Below are positions 47,235-55,879 of a DNA stretch of 64,000 nt, piece by piece. The position numbers were made by a program, and so were the translations under genes. Below the pieces are notes generated by a model that saw nothing but the letters and a program-made list of their open reading frames with translations, ran no database searches and was not told the origin of the DNA. Every line of letters starts with the position of its first letter. Positions within the stretch are counted from its first letter, which is position 1. The DNA is from Massilia varians (GTDB lineage Bacteria > Pseudomonadota > Gammaproteobacteria > Burkholderiales > Burkholderiaceae_D): the NCBI RefSeq assembly GCF_027923905.1, contig NZ_AP026966.1:1427001-1491000 (forward strand), written 5' to 3'.

Positions 47235-49601
47235 CTACTGCTTGAGCGTGCGCTCGAACAGCTGGTAAATCCGGCGGTACTGGTCATACCAGGCTTCCGG
47301 CTGGACGTAGGCGTGGCGCTCCAGCGGGTAGCTGGCCAGCTCCCAGTTGTCCTTCTTCAGCTCGATCAGGCGCTGGGCCATGCGCACCGAGTCCTGGTAG
47401 AACACGTTGTCGTCGACCATGCCGTGCGCGATCAGGAGATGGCCCTGCAGCTTGTCGGCGTACTCGATCGGCGAAGAGATCCGGTAGGCTTCGGGATCGA
47501 TGTCCGGCGTGTTCAGGATGTTGGCGGTGTAGCCGTGGTTGTAGGTCACCCAGTCCGTCACCGGACGCAGGGCGGCGCCCGACTTGAAGGTTTCCGGCGC
47601 GCGCATCAGGGCCATGAAGGTCATGAAGCCGCCGTAGCTGCCGCCGTACACGCCGACGTTCTTGGCATCGCCCTGGTGCTGCGCCACCATGTAGTTCACG
47701 CCGTCGATGTAGTCGACCAGTTCCGGATGGCCCATCTGGCGGTAGATCGCATTGCGCCATTTGGCGCCGTAGCCCTTGGAGGCGCGGTAGTCCATGTCGA
47801 GCACGACGTAGCCCTTCTGCACCAGCAGGTTATGGAACATCTGCTCGCGGAAGTAGTTCGGGTAGCGCTTGCTGACGTTCTGCAGGTAGCCGGCGCCGTG
47901 CACGAACATCACGACCGGATACTTCTTGCCCGGTTCGAGCTGGGCCGGGCGGTACAGCTTGGCCCAGACCGGATCGCCGCCGGCGCTCGAAGGCACCGCC
48001 ACGTACTGCGGCTCGATCCACTGGCGCGCCTTGAACTCGGCCGTGCGGGTGTCGGTCAGCTTGGTCGCCGCGCCGCCGCTGGTCGGCACCGTGGCCAGTT
48101 GGACCGGGGTGTAGCTGCTCGACCAGTGCACCAGCAGTTTCTTCTCGTCGGGCGACAGGGTGAAGCGCTCGACGCCGTCCAGGCTAGTCACTTCGCGGAC
48201 CGCGCCGTTCCTGGCGTCGACCGCGCAGACCTCATAGTCGCCCGGCGTCTCGCGGTTGCACATCACATAGGCCATGCGGCCGTCGTGCGACCAGCGCACG
48301 TCGGAGGCTTCCCACTTGCCCGAGGTGAGGGCGCGGGCAGGACCGCCTTCGGCGGATTGGGTGTACAGGTGCGAGTAGCCGCTTTCCTCGGACAGGTACC
48401 ACAGGGTGCGGTTGTCCGGCAGCCAGCCGAATTCGTTGTTGTCGTAGTTGACCCAGGCGTTGTCGGTCAGGCGGTGCAGTGGCTTGAGCTTGGCGCCCTG
48501 CAGGTCGACGGTGGCGATCCAGCGGTCCTTGTTGTCCACCGCGCGCAGCATGACGGCGACGTTGGCGCCGTTGGCCGACCATTCGATCGCATCGGCGCCG
48601 TCGATGACGCGCACCGCGCGGTTACCCTTGAGCGGTTCCTTCTTGGCGGCGGCGCGCAGCTCGGCCAGCGGGTCGACGTTGATGCCCGGCAGCACGTCGA
48701 AGGACAAGTCCTGCACCTTGTTGGTGCGCAGGTCGACCAGCTTGAGCGCATGGGGCGCCGGCATGTTGCGGCCGACGCGGGTGCGCTGGTCGTCGAATTC
48801 CTCGTAGCCCGATTCGGTCACGTAGCGCGGCATCTTGCCGACGCGGCCCTTGTCGCCGCCTTTCGGCGCGGTGACGACCAGCAGCCAGCGGCCGTCGGGC
48901 GAGAGCATACTGCTCTCGATCGCGACCTTGTCGCCCAGGTAGACCGGAGCCGGGGGCAGGGTCGGGTCGACGCGGCGCTGTTCGTTCATGCGCTCGCGCA
49001 GCGCGTCGCGATCGTCCTTCTGGCGCTTGAGGTGGGCCATCAGGCGCAGCTGCTGGTCGCGCAGCGCGTCCTCTTCGCTCACCGCCGGGTCCTTGGCGGC
49101 GCGCGGCAGCGCGACCGGGCCGACCACGCGGCTTGCGCGGTCCCAGCCGTACCAGTCGGTGCCGATGCGGTAGTAGACCGTGCGTTCGTCGGCCGAATAC
49201 TGCAGCCCGTCGATCCTGGTGGCGCCGCGCGTGATCTGCACCAGCGCGCCGTTCTTCAGGTCGCGCTCGAACAGGTCGCCGTTACGCAACATCAGGGCGC
49301 GGGTCTGGGCCGGGTTGTAGATGACCTCGGCGCCGTCGATCCTGGCCGCATCGAGGTCGCTCACCAGCTTCGGCTTGCCGCCCTGGCTGATCTGCCAGGT
49401 GTCGCGGATCGGCGAGCCGGTGCGCTTCTGTTTGTAGAACACCTGCTTGCTGTCCCAGCTCCACCAGGCGTTCTCCACCGGCGTGCCGATCCAGTCGGGG
49501 TGGGCCATGGCCTGGTCGAGGGTGATGGGCGTGGATGCCGCCGTGGACAGCGCCGGCAAGGTCAGGAGCGCTGCGAAGATCGTGAGTGCTGGTGTACGCA
49601 T
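47235..49601 (-). CDS. S9 family prolyl oligopeptidase-like peptidase, exported
   Basis: 788 residues with a signal peptide ending at about residue 22. Residues 40-500 are a DPP4-type beta-propeller (for example NGANVAVMLRAVDNKDRW, NNEFGWLPDNRTLWYLSEESGYSHLY). The C-terminal 260 residues are the alpha/beta hydrolase with nucleophile in GVYGGSYGGFMTFMAL, acid in HGMVDDNVFYQDSVRM and His in YPLERHAYVQP. Expected to remove X-Pro or other dipeptides from peptides in the periplasm. Monocistronic. Confidence 0.92.
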   Translation of the reverse strand: MRTPALTIFAALLTLPALSTAASTPITLDQAMAHPDWIGTPVENAWWSWDSKQVFYKQKRTGSPIRDTWQISQGGKPKLVSDLDAARIDGAEVIYNPAQTRALMLRNGDLFERDLKNGALVQITRGATRIDGLQYSADERTVYYRIGTDWYGWDRASRVVGPVALPRAAKDPAVSEEDALRDQQLRLMAHLKRQKDDRDALRERMNEQRRVDPTLPPAPVYLGDKVAIESSMLSPDGRWLLVVTAPKGGDKGRVGKMPRYVTESGYEEFDDQRTRVGRNMPAPHALKLVDLRTNKVQDLSFDVLPGINVDPLAELRAAAKKEPLKGNRAVRVIDGADAIEWSANGANVAVMLRAVDNKDRWIATVDLQGAKLKPLHRLTDNAWVNYDNNEFGWLPDNRTLWYLSEESGYSHLYTQSAEGGPARALTSGKWEASDVRWSHDGRMAYVMCNRETPGDYEVCAVDARNGAVREVTSLDGVERFTLSPDEKKLLVHWSSSYTPVQLATVPTSGGAATKLTDTRTAEFKARQWIEPQYVAVPSSAGGDPVWAKLYRPAQLEPGKKYPVVMFVHGAGYLQNVSKRYPNYFREQMFHNLLVQKGYVVLDMDYRASKGYGAKWRNAIYRQMGHPELVDYIDGVNYMVAQHQGDAKNVGVYGGSYGGFMTFMALMRAPETFKSGAALRPVTDWVTYNHGYTANILNTPDIDPEAYRISSPIEYADKLQGHLLIAHGMVDDNVFYQDSVRMAQRLIELKKDNWELASYPLERHAYVQPEAWYDQYRRIYQLFERTLKQ

Positions 49602-49711
49602 CGTGTTGTAGGAGCTGAAGTAGAAAGGAGATTGGCTTTCTTGCCAGAAAATGCGACTTGCATTCTAGCTCAGCATTTCACGCTGCGGGTGATATGGAGA
49701 ATATCCCTGCT

Positions 49712-49754
49712 AAAAAAGGAAGCGCCGGCGTACGTACATACGTACAACCGGCGC
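49712..49754 (-). terminator. Terminator of the small-ORF pair
   Basis: Outer arms GCGCCGG (49722-49728) and CCGGCGC (49748-49754) enclose an inner palindrome GTACGTA-CA-TACGTAC. An A run (49712-49717) on the left gives a U tract on the minus strand. It lies 34 bases beyond the last stop of the two small ORFs, supporting their transcription. Confidence 0.78.
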
Positions 49755-49787
49755 AAGCCCATCAATACTGCTGTTGCATCGCAGCGT

Positions 49788-49892
49788 TCAGGCCGCCTTG
49801 CCCGGGCGTTTCGCCGGGCGCAGGAACAAGGCCAGGCGCACGACCAGCGCCACGATGGCGCAGGCGCTCAGGACGGTATCGAGCATGTCCAT
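49788..49892 (-). CDS. Tiny membrane protein
   Basis: 34 residues, MDMLDTVLSACAIVALVV then RLALFLRPAKRPGKAA: one hydrophobic helix followed by a basic tail, so probably a single-span inner-membrane protein with the tail in the cytoplasm. The ATG is two bases after the stop of the preceding tiny ORF and GGGG lies eight bases upstream. No family recognised. Third positions are mostly G or C, as in real local genes. Confidence 0.5.
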   Translation of the reverse strand: MDMLDTVLSACAIVALVVRLALFLRPAKRPGKAA

Positions 49893-49894
49893 GT

Positions 49895-50002
49895 TCAGCC
49901 CCGGATTGCAGGAGCCCAGCCGCCATGCGCGGCATAAAGTTCGATCGAGAAGCTGCGCACTGCGGCGAGCGCGCTGGCAAAGAAGCGGCGGGTCGTGGCC
50001 AT
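49895..50002 (-). CDS. Tiny basic protein, first of a coupled pair
   Basis: 35 residues, MATTRRFFASALAAVRSFSI then ELYAAHGGWAPAIRG. Amphipathic and basic at the start, no membrane segment. The ATG has AGGGGA six bases upstream, the best ribosome site in this interval. It ends two bases before the tiny membrane protein gene, and both precede a strong terminator. No relatives recalled. Confidence 0.48.
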   Translation of the reverse strand: MATTRRFFASALAAVRSFSIELYAAHGGWAPAIRG

Positions 50003-50337
50003 GGTGTTTCCCCTGTAAAGATTGCGATGTTGCGGTGCAGTATAAAGAGGAAGGGGCCATAAATAAACTTTAGATTGGTGATTCCTTCGATACAGTTATT
50101 GAATAATTGACGAAATAGATCGGACAGTGATATTTACGTGGCGAATGTCTCATTGTCGCCACTGTGAATAGCTGAGGTATCGAAAGGAGCGGAAGGCCTG
50201 TCGGAAATATTTACAGTCGTAACTACTTATGTATTGAAGGAAAAGCCAAGTACTTGACGCAGCATGCATTTTTAGCGCTGGTCCTGAATTTGCTTGACCA
50301 TGAGTTCCGCATTCAAACCAACCATCAAGGAACTGTC
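50003..50337. other. Intergenic region between the tiny ORFs and the PEP-CTERM gene
   Basis: 335 AT-rich bases between divergent transcripts. A 7-bp hairpin GTGGCGA/TCGCCAC lies at 50138-50162 with an 11-base loop and no T run. Promoters for both sides must lie here, but I cannot define good -35/-10 pairs. No gene seen. Confidence 0.4.
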
Positions 50338-50952
50338 ATGCGTACTTCGCCCGCCGCTCTGTTTGCCGGCCTGCTCATCGGCACCGGCATGCTCGCACCC
50401 TTCCAGGCAAGCGCCACGCCGATCGTGCGCGATTTCGACAACTACACCTCACCGCCCGTGAGCTGCTGTTACACGAGCAGCGAGGTGAGGGTAGCCGTCT
50501 ATGCCGACCTGACGGTCTCCGGCGGAGAAAGCGGCCGGGTCATGAATGCGAGTGGCTGGAACAATCTCCAGACATCCGGCGCGAACCTGTACGGCAGCAA
50601 GGACGGTTTCATCGACCTGTTGTTCACTGCGCCCGTCTACAACCTGGCCTTCGACCTCATCCACGGCAATTTCGGCAACATCAATCTCACGGTCAATTAC
50701 TTTGACTCTGGTAATGTGCTGTTGGAACAGGCTTCGGTGCCGTTGACCTCGTACGCCATGCCCGGCTCGGTCAAGCACGTGATAGGGCGTGCGACCAACA
50801 TTGCGCACGTACGCATTACCGGCGCGTCGAACATGGCGATCGACACGATCAGCTTCGAGCTTGCCCCGGTGAACGTGCCGGAACCCGCCAGCATGGCCCT
50901 GATAGGGCTTGCCGCCCTCGGCATGACGGCGGCCCGCCGCCGTCGTGCATGA
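50338..50952 (+). CDS. PEP-CTERM sorting-domain protein
   Basis: 204 residues from the ATG at 50338 (AAGGA seven bases before). Signal peptide to about residue 24 (ASA), then a beta-rich domain with VRDFDNYTSPPVSCCY and repeated short strands. The last 26 residues are the exosortase sorting signal: VPEPASMALIGLAALGMTAARRRRA, with PEP motif, hydrophobic helix and Arg cluster. Such proteins are sorted to the surface or into exopolysaccharide by EpsH-type exosortase, which is not in this window. The domain before the signal has no assigned function. Confidence 0.93.
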   Translation: MRTSPAALFAGLLIGTGMLAPFQASATPIVRDFDNYTSPPVSCCYTSSEVRVAVYADLTVSGGESGRVMNASGWNNLQTSGANLYGSKDGFIDLLFTAPVYNLAFDLIHGNFGNINLTVNYFDSGNVLLEQASVPLTSYAMPGSVKHVIGRATNIAHVRITGASNMAIDTISFELAPVNVPEPASMALIGLAALGMTAARRRRA

Positions 50953-50959
50953 GCGGCTG

Positions 50960-52299
50960 TTATTTCGCCGCCACCTGGTTGCCGCCCCCAAGGTAGTTGA
51001 GCGCCATCATGGACATGGCCCGTACCCCGACAACCAGGGCCTTTTCGTCGACGAAGAACTTGGGATTGTGGTTGGGCGCCGCCTTGGCAGGATCCTGCCC
51101 ATCGGGCGTGATGCCCAGGAAGACATACAGTCCCGGCACCTGTTCGGAGAAGAAGGAAAAATCTTCCGATGCGCCTGACAGGAGCGCCTGCGAGACCTTG
51201 CCGTCGGCAGCGCGCTCCAGCACCGGCCGCATGCTGTCGGCCAGGGCTTTTTGATTCTCCACCGCATCGTACATCGGGACGATGGTAACCTTCGCTTCCG
51301 CGCCGGTGCTGGCGGCGATGTTCTGTGCGCTGGTCTTGATGTCCGCCACGACGTCGCCGCGAACTTTCTTGCCATAGCTGCGAATCGTTCCCGTCATGTT
51401 CACCGTTTCGGGAACGATGTTCGGGCCGGTGCCGCCATTGATCGTGCCGACGGTCACCACCACGGGAGACTCCGTCAGGTTGGCCTGCCGGCTCACCACG
51501 GTTTGCAGGCCGTTGATGACGAGCGCCGAGGTCACGATCGGATCGATCGTATTCCATGGCATGCCGCCATGTCCTTGCTTGCCGGTGACGCTGATGTCGA
51601 GCGAGTCGCTGGCGGCCGTGATGGGGCCGGTACGCCAGCTGATCTCGCCCGAGCGGCCCGGCATGACGTGCATGACCAGTATCGCATCCGGCTTGATCTG
51701 CTTGAACAGGCCCTCATCGAGCATCAGCTTGGCGCCCCAGGCTTTGCCGGTGCCGGGCAGGAAGGTGCTGGAACCTTCCTCGGCGGGCTGGAAGATGAAC
51801 ATCACGGTGCCGGCCAGGCTGTCGCGCATGCCCGAGAGCACCGTTGCGGTCGCCATTAGCATGGCCGTGTGGGTATCGTGGCCGCATGCATGACGTCGAC
51901 CTCTCATCCCTGGTAATTGCCCTTGGCCTTGGATGCGAAAGGCAGGCCGGCCGGTTCCTTGACCGGCAGCGCATCCATGTCGGCGCGCAGCGCCACCGTC
52001 TTGCCCGGCTTGGCGCCCTTGAGGATGCCGACCACGCCGGTGATGCCGATCCCGGTGCGCACCTCCAGGCCAAGCTGGCGCAAGTGGTCGGCCACGAGTT
52101 TGGCGGTGCGGGTTTCCTGGTTTCCGAGCTCGGGATGCTGGTGGATGTCGCGTCGCCACTTGATCAGTTGCGGCTCGACCGCGGCGGCGCGCTGGCGGAT
52201 TTGCTGCTCGCCGGCGCTCGGCTCGGCGGCATTTGCTGTATGGGAGAGAACCATTGCTGCCAGCGCGGCAGGGACGAGTCGCGAGAGTCGCATTTTCAT
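50960..52299 (-). pseudogene. M20D amidohydrolase with signal peptide, frameshifted and nonsense
   Basis: Two open parts add up to one exported M20 amidohydrolase of about 447 residues. The first (from 52299 or 52293, signal peptide ending HTANA) reads to ASKAKGNYQG and then TGA at 51904-51906. Past the stop the same frame gives EVDVMH, and the other frame continues CGHDTHTAMLMATATVL, through HVMPGRSGEISW and KQGHGGMPWNTID to the end. Inserting ATGC into the ATGCATGC run at about 51882-51889 restores VDVMHACGHDTHTAML exactly. So there is one stop (probably CGA to TGA) and one four-base loss. The enzyme would act on N-acyl amino acids or peptides in the periplasm. Confidence 0.88.
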
Positions 52300-52601
52300 T
52301 CCTTCCTTATGTGGCCGTGACACCGCTGCACATATCGACGCGGTGTGATGCGGGGTGTCTACGGCGTGCGAGATATCTTGAATATAATCCTTTCCTATGC
52401 AGATATAATCCTTTCCTATGCAGGGTGCATGAACCGAGGCTTAAGGCGCTCCGAGCAGCGCCGGCGGCAGGCGAGCGCCGACGAGGCAGGTGCTATGAAG
52501 CTCGACTAGGGATGAGTGCGGGACTGCCGAGCTGAGCGACGGCCGAGCAATTCCTGCGCATCGCGATCGGCGTGGGAGGGGCCTTACTACTCGTGTTGCA
52601 T
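52300..52601. other. Intergenic region with a 21-bp tandem duplication
   Basis: 302 bases between the M20 pseudogene and the split gene. It contains the duplicated unit at 52382-52423 and otherwise low-bias sequence. A short stretch at about 52560-52630 on the plus strand could encode a hydrophobic helix, but its frame continues antisense to the split gene and I do not accept it. Confidence 0.35.
52382..52423 (+). repeat. Two-copy 21-bp tandem repeat
   Basis: The unit beginning ATATAATCCTTTCC and ending TATGCAG occurs twice head to tail with no base between. Both copies hold TATAAT. It lies between two decayed genes. It may duplicate a promoter -10 region or be a slippage product. Confidence 0.8.
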
Positions 52602-53205
52602 CTATGGCATCTTGTTCGCAGTCGGACCAGCCGGGCACCTGAACCGCGCCGGCGCATTGGATACCTCGTTGCCGAGGAAAGACTTATCCCACGGGTTAGG
52701 GGCTCCCGGTTCCCGTCCAACGGTGTCCATGCTAAGGCCCACGTCAACGAGGAAAAGGTAAGGCGGCTTCTCGTCGGGCCAGCAGCCATCGGTGCACTTG
52801 AGCCGGAATGTCATGCCGTACTTCTTCGGAACACGCAACTCTGCCGACTGGCTGTAACCTGGCTCGAATATCCGCTGGTACAGTCGCTTCTTGCCTTCCG
52901 GCGTCAGGTCGAACCACTTGCTGCCATTGTCGGCCCATGGTTCCCAGCCGCCCGCCTTGAACTGGTTCTGCAGGTTCTCCAGAATCGCTACTGCCTGATC
53001 GAAGGGTAACTTGTCCAGCATTGGCGAGGTGGAAACAGTATCAACGACGTTATGCAGGTAGCCGACGAACGCGAACTTCGTCGGCGGTAGGATGAATCCG
53101 TGCTGTGGGTCGTTGAAACACAGGATGACCGCCGGTTCCTTGACGATGGTGTCTCCGGTTAGCGATGTGGTTTCGCTGGGATGATTTGATCGTTCCAAGA
53201 CCGGG

Positions 53206-54568
53206 GACCTGTCAGAAATTCTGTGTGCGGGGCCAGAATTCGTAGTTAGGTAATTGCGTTCGTGAAGCGCTCGCCGAACATAATGGCGAACTGATTGGCA
53301 GCCTGTTTCCAGGTACGCTGCGGCATCTTCCAATCTTTCTCGATATTGCGCAAGGCCAGAAACAACAATTTGGTTGCTGCTTCGTCGCTGGGGAAGTGGC
53401 CGCGGTTCTTGACGATCTTTCGCAGGCGCATATGCAAGCTCTCGATGGCATTGGTCGTGTAGATGATGGTGCGCACTTCCGGCGGATAGGCGAAGAAGGG
53501 AATTACCTGCTGCCACTGGCGGCGCCACATCGCTGCCACCGTCGGAAATCTGGTGCCCCATGGCCCGGCCGCGAACGCGTCAAGCGCCGCTTCAGCCAAG
53601 TCAGCATTGGCAGCCTGGTAGACGGGCTTCAGGGCCGCCGCCAGCTCCTTGCGGTCCTTCCACGCTGCCAGCGTTGTCGAGTTGCGAATCAGGTGTACGA
53701 TGCAGGTCTGAATCTGCGCTTGCGGGTATACCGCCTCGATGGCCTCAGGGAAGCCGCGCAGGCCGTCGACGACGGCGATCAGGATGTCCTCCAGTCCTCG
53801 GTTCTTCAGTTCGTTGAAAACCTTCAGCCAAAACTTGGCTCCTTCCGTTTGCTCGATCCACAGGCCCAGCACCTCCTTGCGGCCATCGGCACGAATGCCC
53901 AAGGCCAGGTAGACGGCCTTGTTCTTGACGGTGCCTTCGTCCCGGATTTTCAGGCGCAGCGCGTCGAAATAGACGATCGGGTACATCGCTTCGAGTGGCC
54001 GCTGCTGCCATTGATTGACCTCTTCGAGAACCTCGTCGGTGATGGTCGAGATCAGGTCTGGCGAGACGTCGGTACCGTACAGCTCCAACAAATGCCCCTG
54101 GATTTCGCGCACGCTCATGCCGCGCGCGTACATGCTGATGACGTGATCGTCAAAGCCCGTCATCCGGCGCTGGTGCTTGGCCACCAGCTTGGGCTCGAAG
54201 CTCGACAGGCGATCACGTGGAATGTCCAGATGGAGTTCGCCGCCCGGTGTCAGCACCTTCTTCGGACTGCTGCCGTTACGGTGATTCTTGCTGCCTTCGC
54301 CCTCGCTGGCCAGGTGATGGCTCAGCTCGGCCGACAGCATGCGCTCGGCCAGCATCTTCTTGAGCTGTCCGGCCAGGCCAGCTTCACCGAGGATCGATTC
54401 GGCGTCCTTGTTCTCGACCTGGGCGAGCAACTGGTCGATCAGCTCGACCGGGAATGGGTATGCGGCTTTCTGTTTCTTGGGCTTTTTGGTGGTCATCACT
54501 TCGGTCATGGAACAGTCCTTTCGAGATTATTTCATGACCCCGTTCCACACAGAAATACTGACAGGCTC
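53206..54568 (-). mobile_element. IS256-family insertion sequence
   Basis: 1363 bases, flanked by 9-bp duplicates AAGACCGGG at 53197-53205 and 54569-54577. Terminal inverted repeats read GACCTGTCAGAAATTCTGTG at the left and GAGCCTGTCAGTATTTCTGT (reverse complement) at the right, agreeing over CCTGTCAG and TTCTGTGTG. One transposase gene fills it. The ends and duplication are intact, so it appears recent. Confidence 0.93.
53246..54508 (-). CDS. IS256-family transposase
   Basis: 420 residues, full length for a mutator-type transposase. DDE residues: Asp in PIVYFDALRLKIRDEG, Asp in AVVDGLRGFPEAI, and Glu in IIYTTNAIESLHMRLRK; a C/D(2)H-type feature lies in QIQTCIVHLIRNS. The N-terminus has Lys-rich MTEVMTTKKPKKQK. 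It catalyses cut-and-paste or copy transposition with an 8-9 bp target duplication, as seen at its ends. Confidence 0.96.
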   Translation of the reverse strand: MTEVMTTKKPKKQKAAYPFPVELIDQLLAQVENKDAESILGEAGLAGQLKKMLAERMLSAELSHHLASEGEGSKNHRNGSSPKKVLTPGGELHLDIPRDRLSSFEPKLVAKHQRRMTGFDDHVISMYARGMSVREIQGHLLELYGTDVSPDLISTITDEVLEEVNQWQQRPLEAMYPIVYFDALRLKIRDEGTVKNKAVYLALGIRADGRKEVLGLWIEQTEGAKFWLKVFNELKNRGLEDILIAVVDGLRGFPEAIEAVYPQAQIQTCIVHLIRNSTTLAAWKDRKELAAALKPVYQAANADLAEAALDAFAAGPWGTRFPTVAAMWRRQWQQVIPFFAYPPEVRTIIYTTNAIESLHMRLRKIVKNRGHFPSDEAATKLLFLALRNIEKDWKMPQRTWKQAANQFAIMFGERFTNAIT

Positions 54569-54728
54569 AAGACCGGGTAGGTTGATGCTTTCACCACCTC
54601 CTCAAAACTCTGCCCGACCCTGAACGACAGCATGGTGGGCGCTGCCGCCGGGGCGGGCGACCGCTGCCAAGCGCCGAGCCCGAGCACAGCCGCAACGGTC
54701 ACAAGTACCAGCACGAGATTGCGGCGCT

Positions 54729-55814
54729 TCACGCTACGCCCCCTCCCGAGGCGATCTTGAGCATTGACGCTTCGACATAAGGCCACTCCCTTCCTCTCAG
54801 CAGTTCGTTGAAGCGGTCGGCGGCCTTGTAGACAAACTTCATCCGTTCCTCGACTACCCAAAGCTTCGCGTCTTTCAGGCGGGGGAAGTACGAGGTCAAG
54901 CCAGCTTTCGGTTTGCACTGCGCTGACAGGGTGAGTTGAACCTCCATGTACACGCCGGACGGGAACCCTATCGCCCAAGCCAGCTGATTGTTGGCGAGCG
55001 CGGCCTGCATCCGTGGATCGTTGTACATAATGGCCTGGAGAACATTCACCTGTTCATGCCAAGCGAGGGCCTTGACGCTTTCTGCGGGATTTCCTTCTGC
55101 GATCCGCTCAAAGCCCGTCTTGATTTCGCCGAAGGGGAACCCGAACTTCAACTGGTTCTCAACGTCCCATTTGATCCTCTTGGCAGCACCTTGCCTGTTG
55201 GCGATGGCTTGCCTCCTGTCGAGATAGGTCTGGAACTCCTTTGAGCCACGCTCCATGTAGAAACGGTGCAGCGGGTAGATGTCGAGAAAAAGGTGCATGT
55301 TCCCGAACCCCAGACGTGCAAGCATGTCGTCCGCGCCGTTCCTGATCGTCACCGGCATCGCGCTCATTCCGGCCGCCTCCGTGCTGTTTCCCGCCCAGTT
55401 CACGACGGAGCGGAGCTCATCGCTGCTCTTGTCCGATAACTGCCGGGCATGGAGCAGGCCGCACCCTACCTGTTTCGACGCGAACGCCGCCAGCCCGGCC
55501 CACTGGAAGCGGTTATCGGCCAGCCACAGCCTGGCGTAGGCCGCGTTGATGCGCTTGTTCCGCTCCGTGTCGTCCTCGATGATGTTACCGTTGACTGCGA
55601 TGATGTCCTCCGCCTCCTGTTGGAAGGTCCTCCACAGGTGTTCAGGGCTCAACTGATAGCTCAGAAGTCCCTGTTTCACTGTCGCAGCTGGTCCGACGTA
55701 GTGATGCACGCGACATTCGCGGATTGGCTGAAGGTTCTGACCGATCGCGATGCCGTGGTACTGATGCTTGGGGAAGTACGGATTGGGCTTGCCGGGGACG
55801 TAGGTCGTGGGCAC
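54729..55814 (-). CDS. Unidentified protein encoded behind a PAAR gene, candidate type VI effector
   Basis: 361 residues from the GTG at 55814, which has GAGGAG six bases upstream. Starts VPTTYVPGKPNPYFPKHQYHG. Mostly helical; stretches with conserved-looking residues are RFQWAGLAAFASKQVGCGLLH, LGFGNMHLFLDIYPLHRFYME and NEQ-like WHEQVNVLQAIMYNDPRM. I see no catalytic motif I can name and no signal peptide. It lies 65 bases behind the PAAR gene and overlaps the split gene by four bases (GTGA). In many type VI loci this position holds a cargo effector. Codon bias is weaker than in the rest of the window. Confidence 0.7.
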   Translation of the reverse strand: MPTTYVPGKPNPYFPKHQYHGIAIGQNLQPIRECRVHHYVGPAATVKQGLLSYQLSPEHLWRTFQQEAEDIIAVNGNIIEDDTERNKRINAAYARLWLADNRFQWAGLAAFASKQVGCGLLHARQLSDKSSDELRSVVNWAGNSTEAAGMSAMPVTIRNGADDMLARLGFGNMHLFLDIYPLHRFYMERGSKEFQTYLDRRQAIANRQGAAKRIKWDVENQLKFGFPFGEIKTGFERIAEGNPAESVKALAWHEQVNVLQAIMYNDPRMQAALANNQLAWAIGFPSGVYMEVQLTLSAQCKPKAGLTSYFPRLKDAKLWVVEERMKFVYKAADRFNELLRGREWPYVEASMLKIASGGGVA

Positions 55815-55879
55815 AGGGCGCTCCTCATGGGCATCGGGCGGCCGCAACCCGTCGCAGGACTGCGGCCCGCTCAGCTGGA

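Larger units (their letters stand above)
52602..54732 (-). pseudogene. Exported/anchored protein gene split by an IS256-family element
   Basis: The 5' part starts at a GTG (54732) overlapping the stop of the upstream gene by four bases (GTGA) and reads RRNLVLVLVTVAAVLGLGAW as a membrane anchor, then to KASTYPVL. The 3' part resumes as ERSNHPSETTSLTG and runs to a stop at 52602. Removing the element and one 9-bp duplicate joins them in frame: 164 + 595 = 759 bases, 252 codons plus stop, giving ...STYPVLERSNHPSE.... The protein is a periplasmic domain tethered at its N-terminus, family not recognised. Placed behind a PAAR gene and a probable effector gene, it is a candidate immunity or accessory protein. 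Confidence 0.85.

Noticed and set aside
52572..53009. Plus-strand frame starting with a hydrophobic helix-like stretch (GGALLLVLHLWHLV)
   Set aside because: It continues antisense into the 3' half of the IS-split gene, whose frame is confirmed by exact reconstruction across the target duplication.
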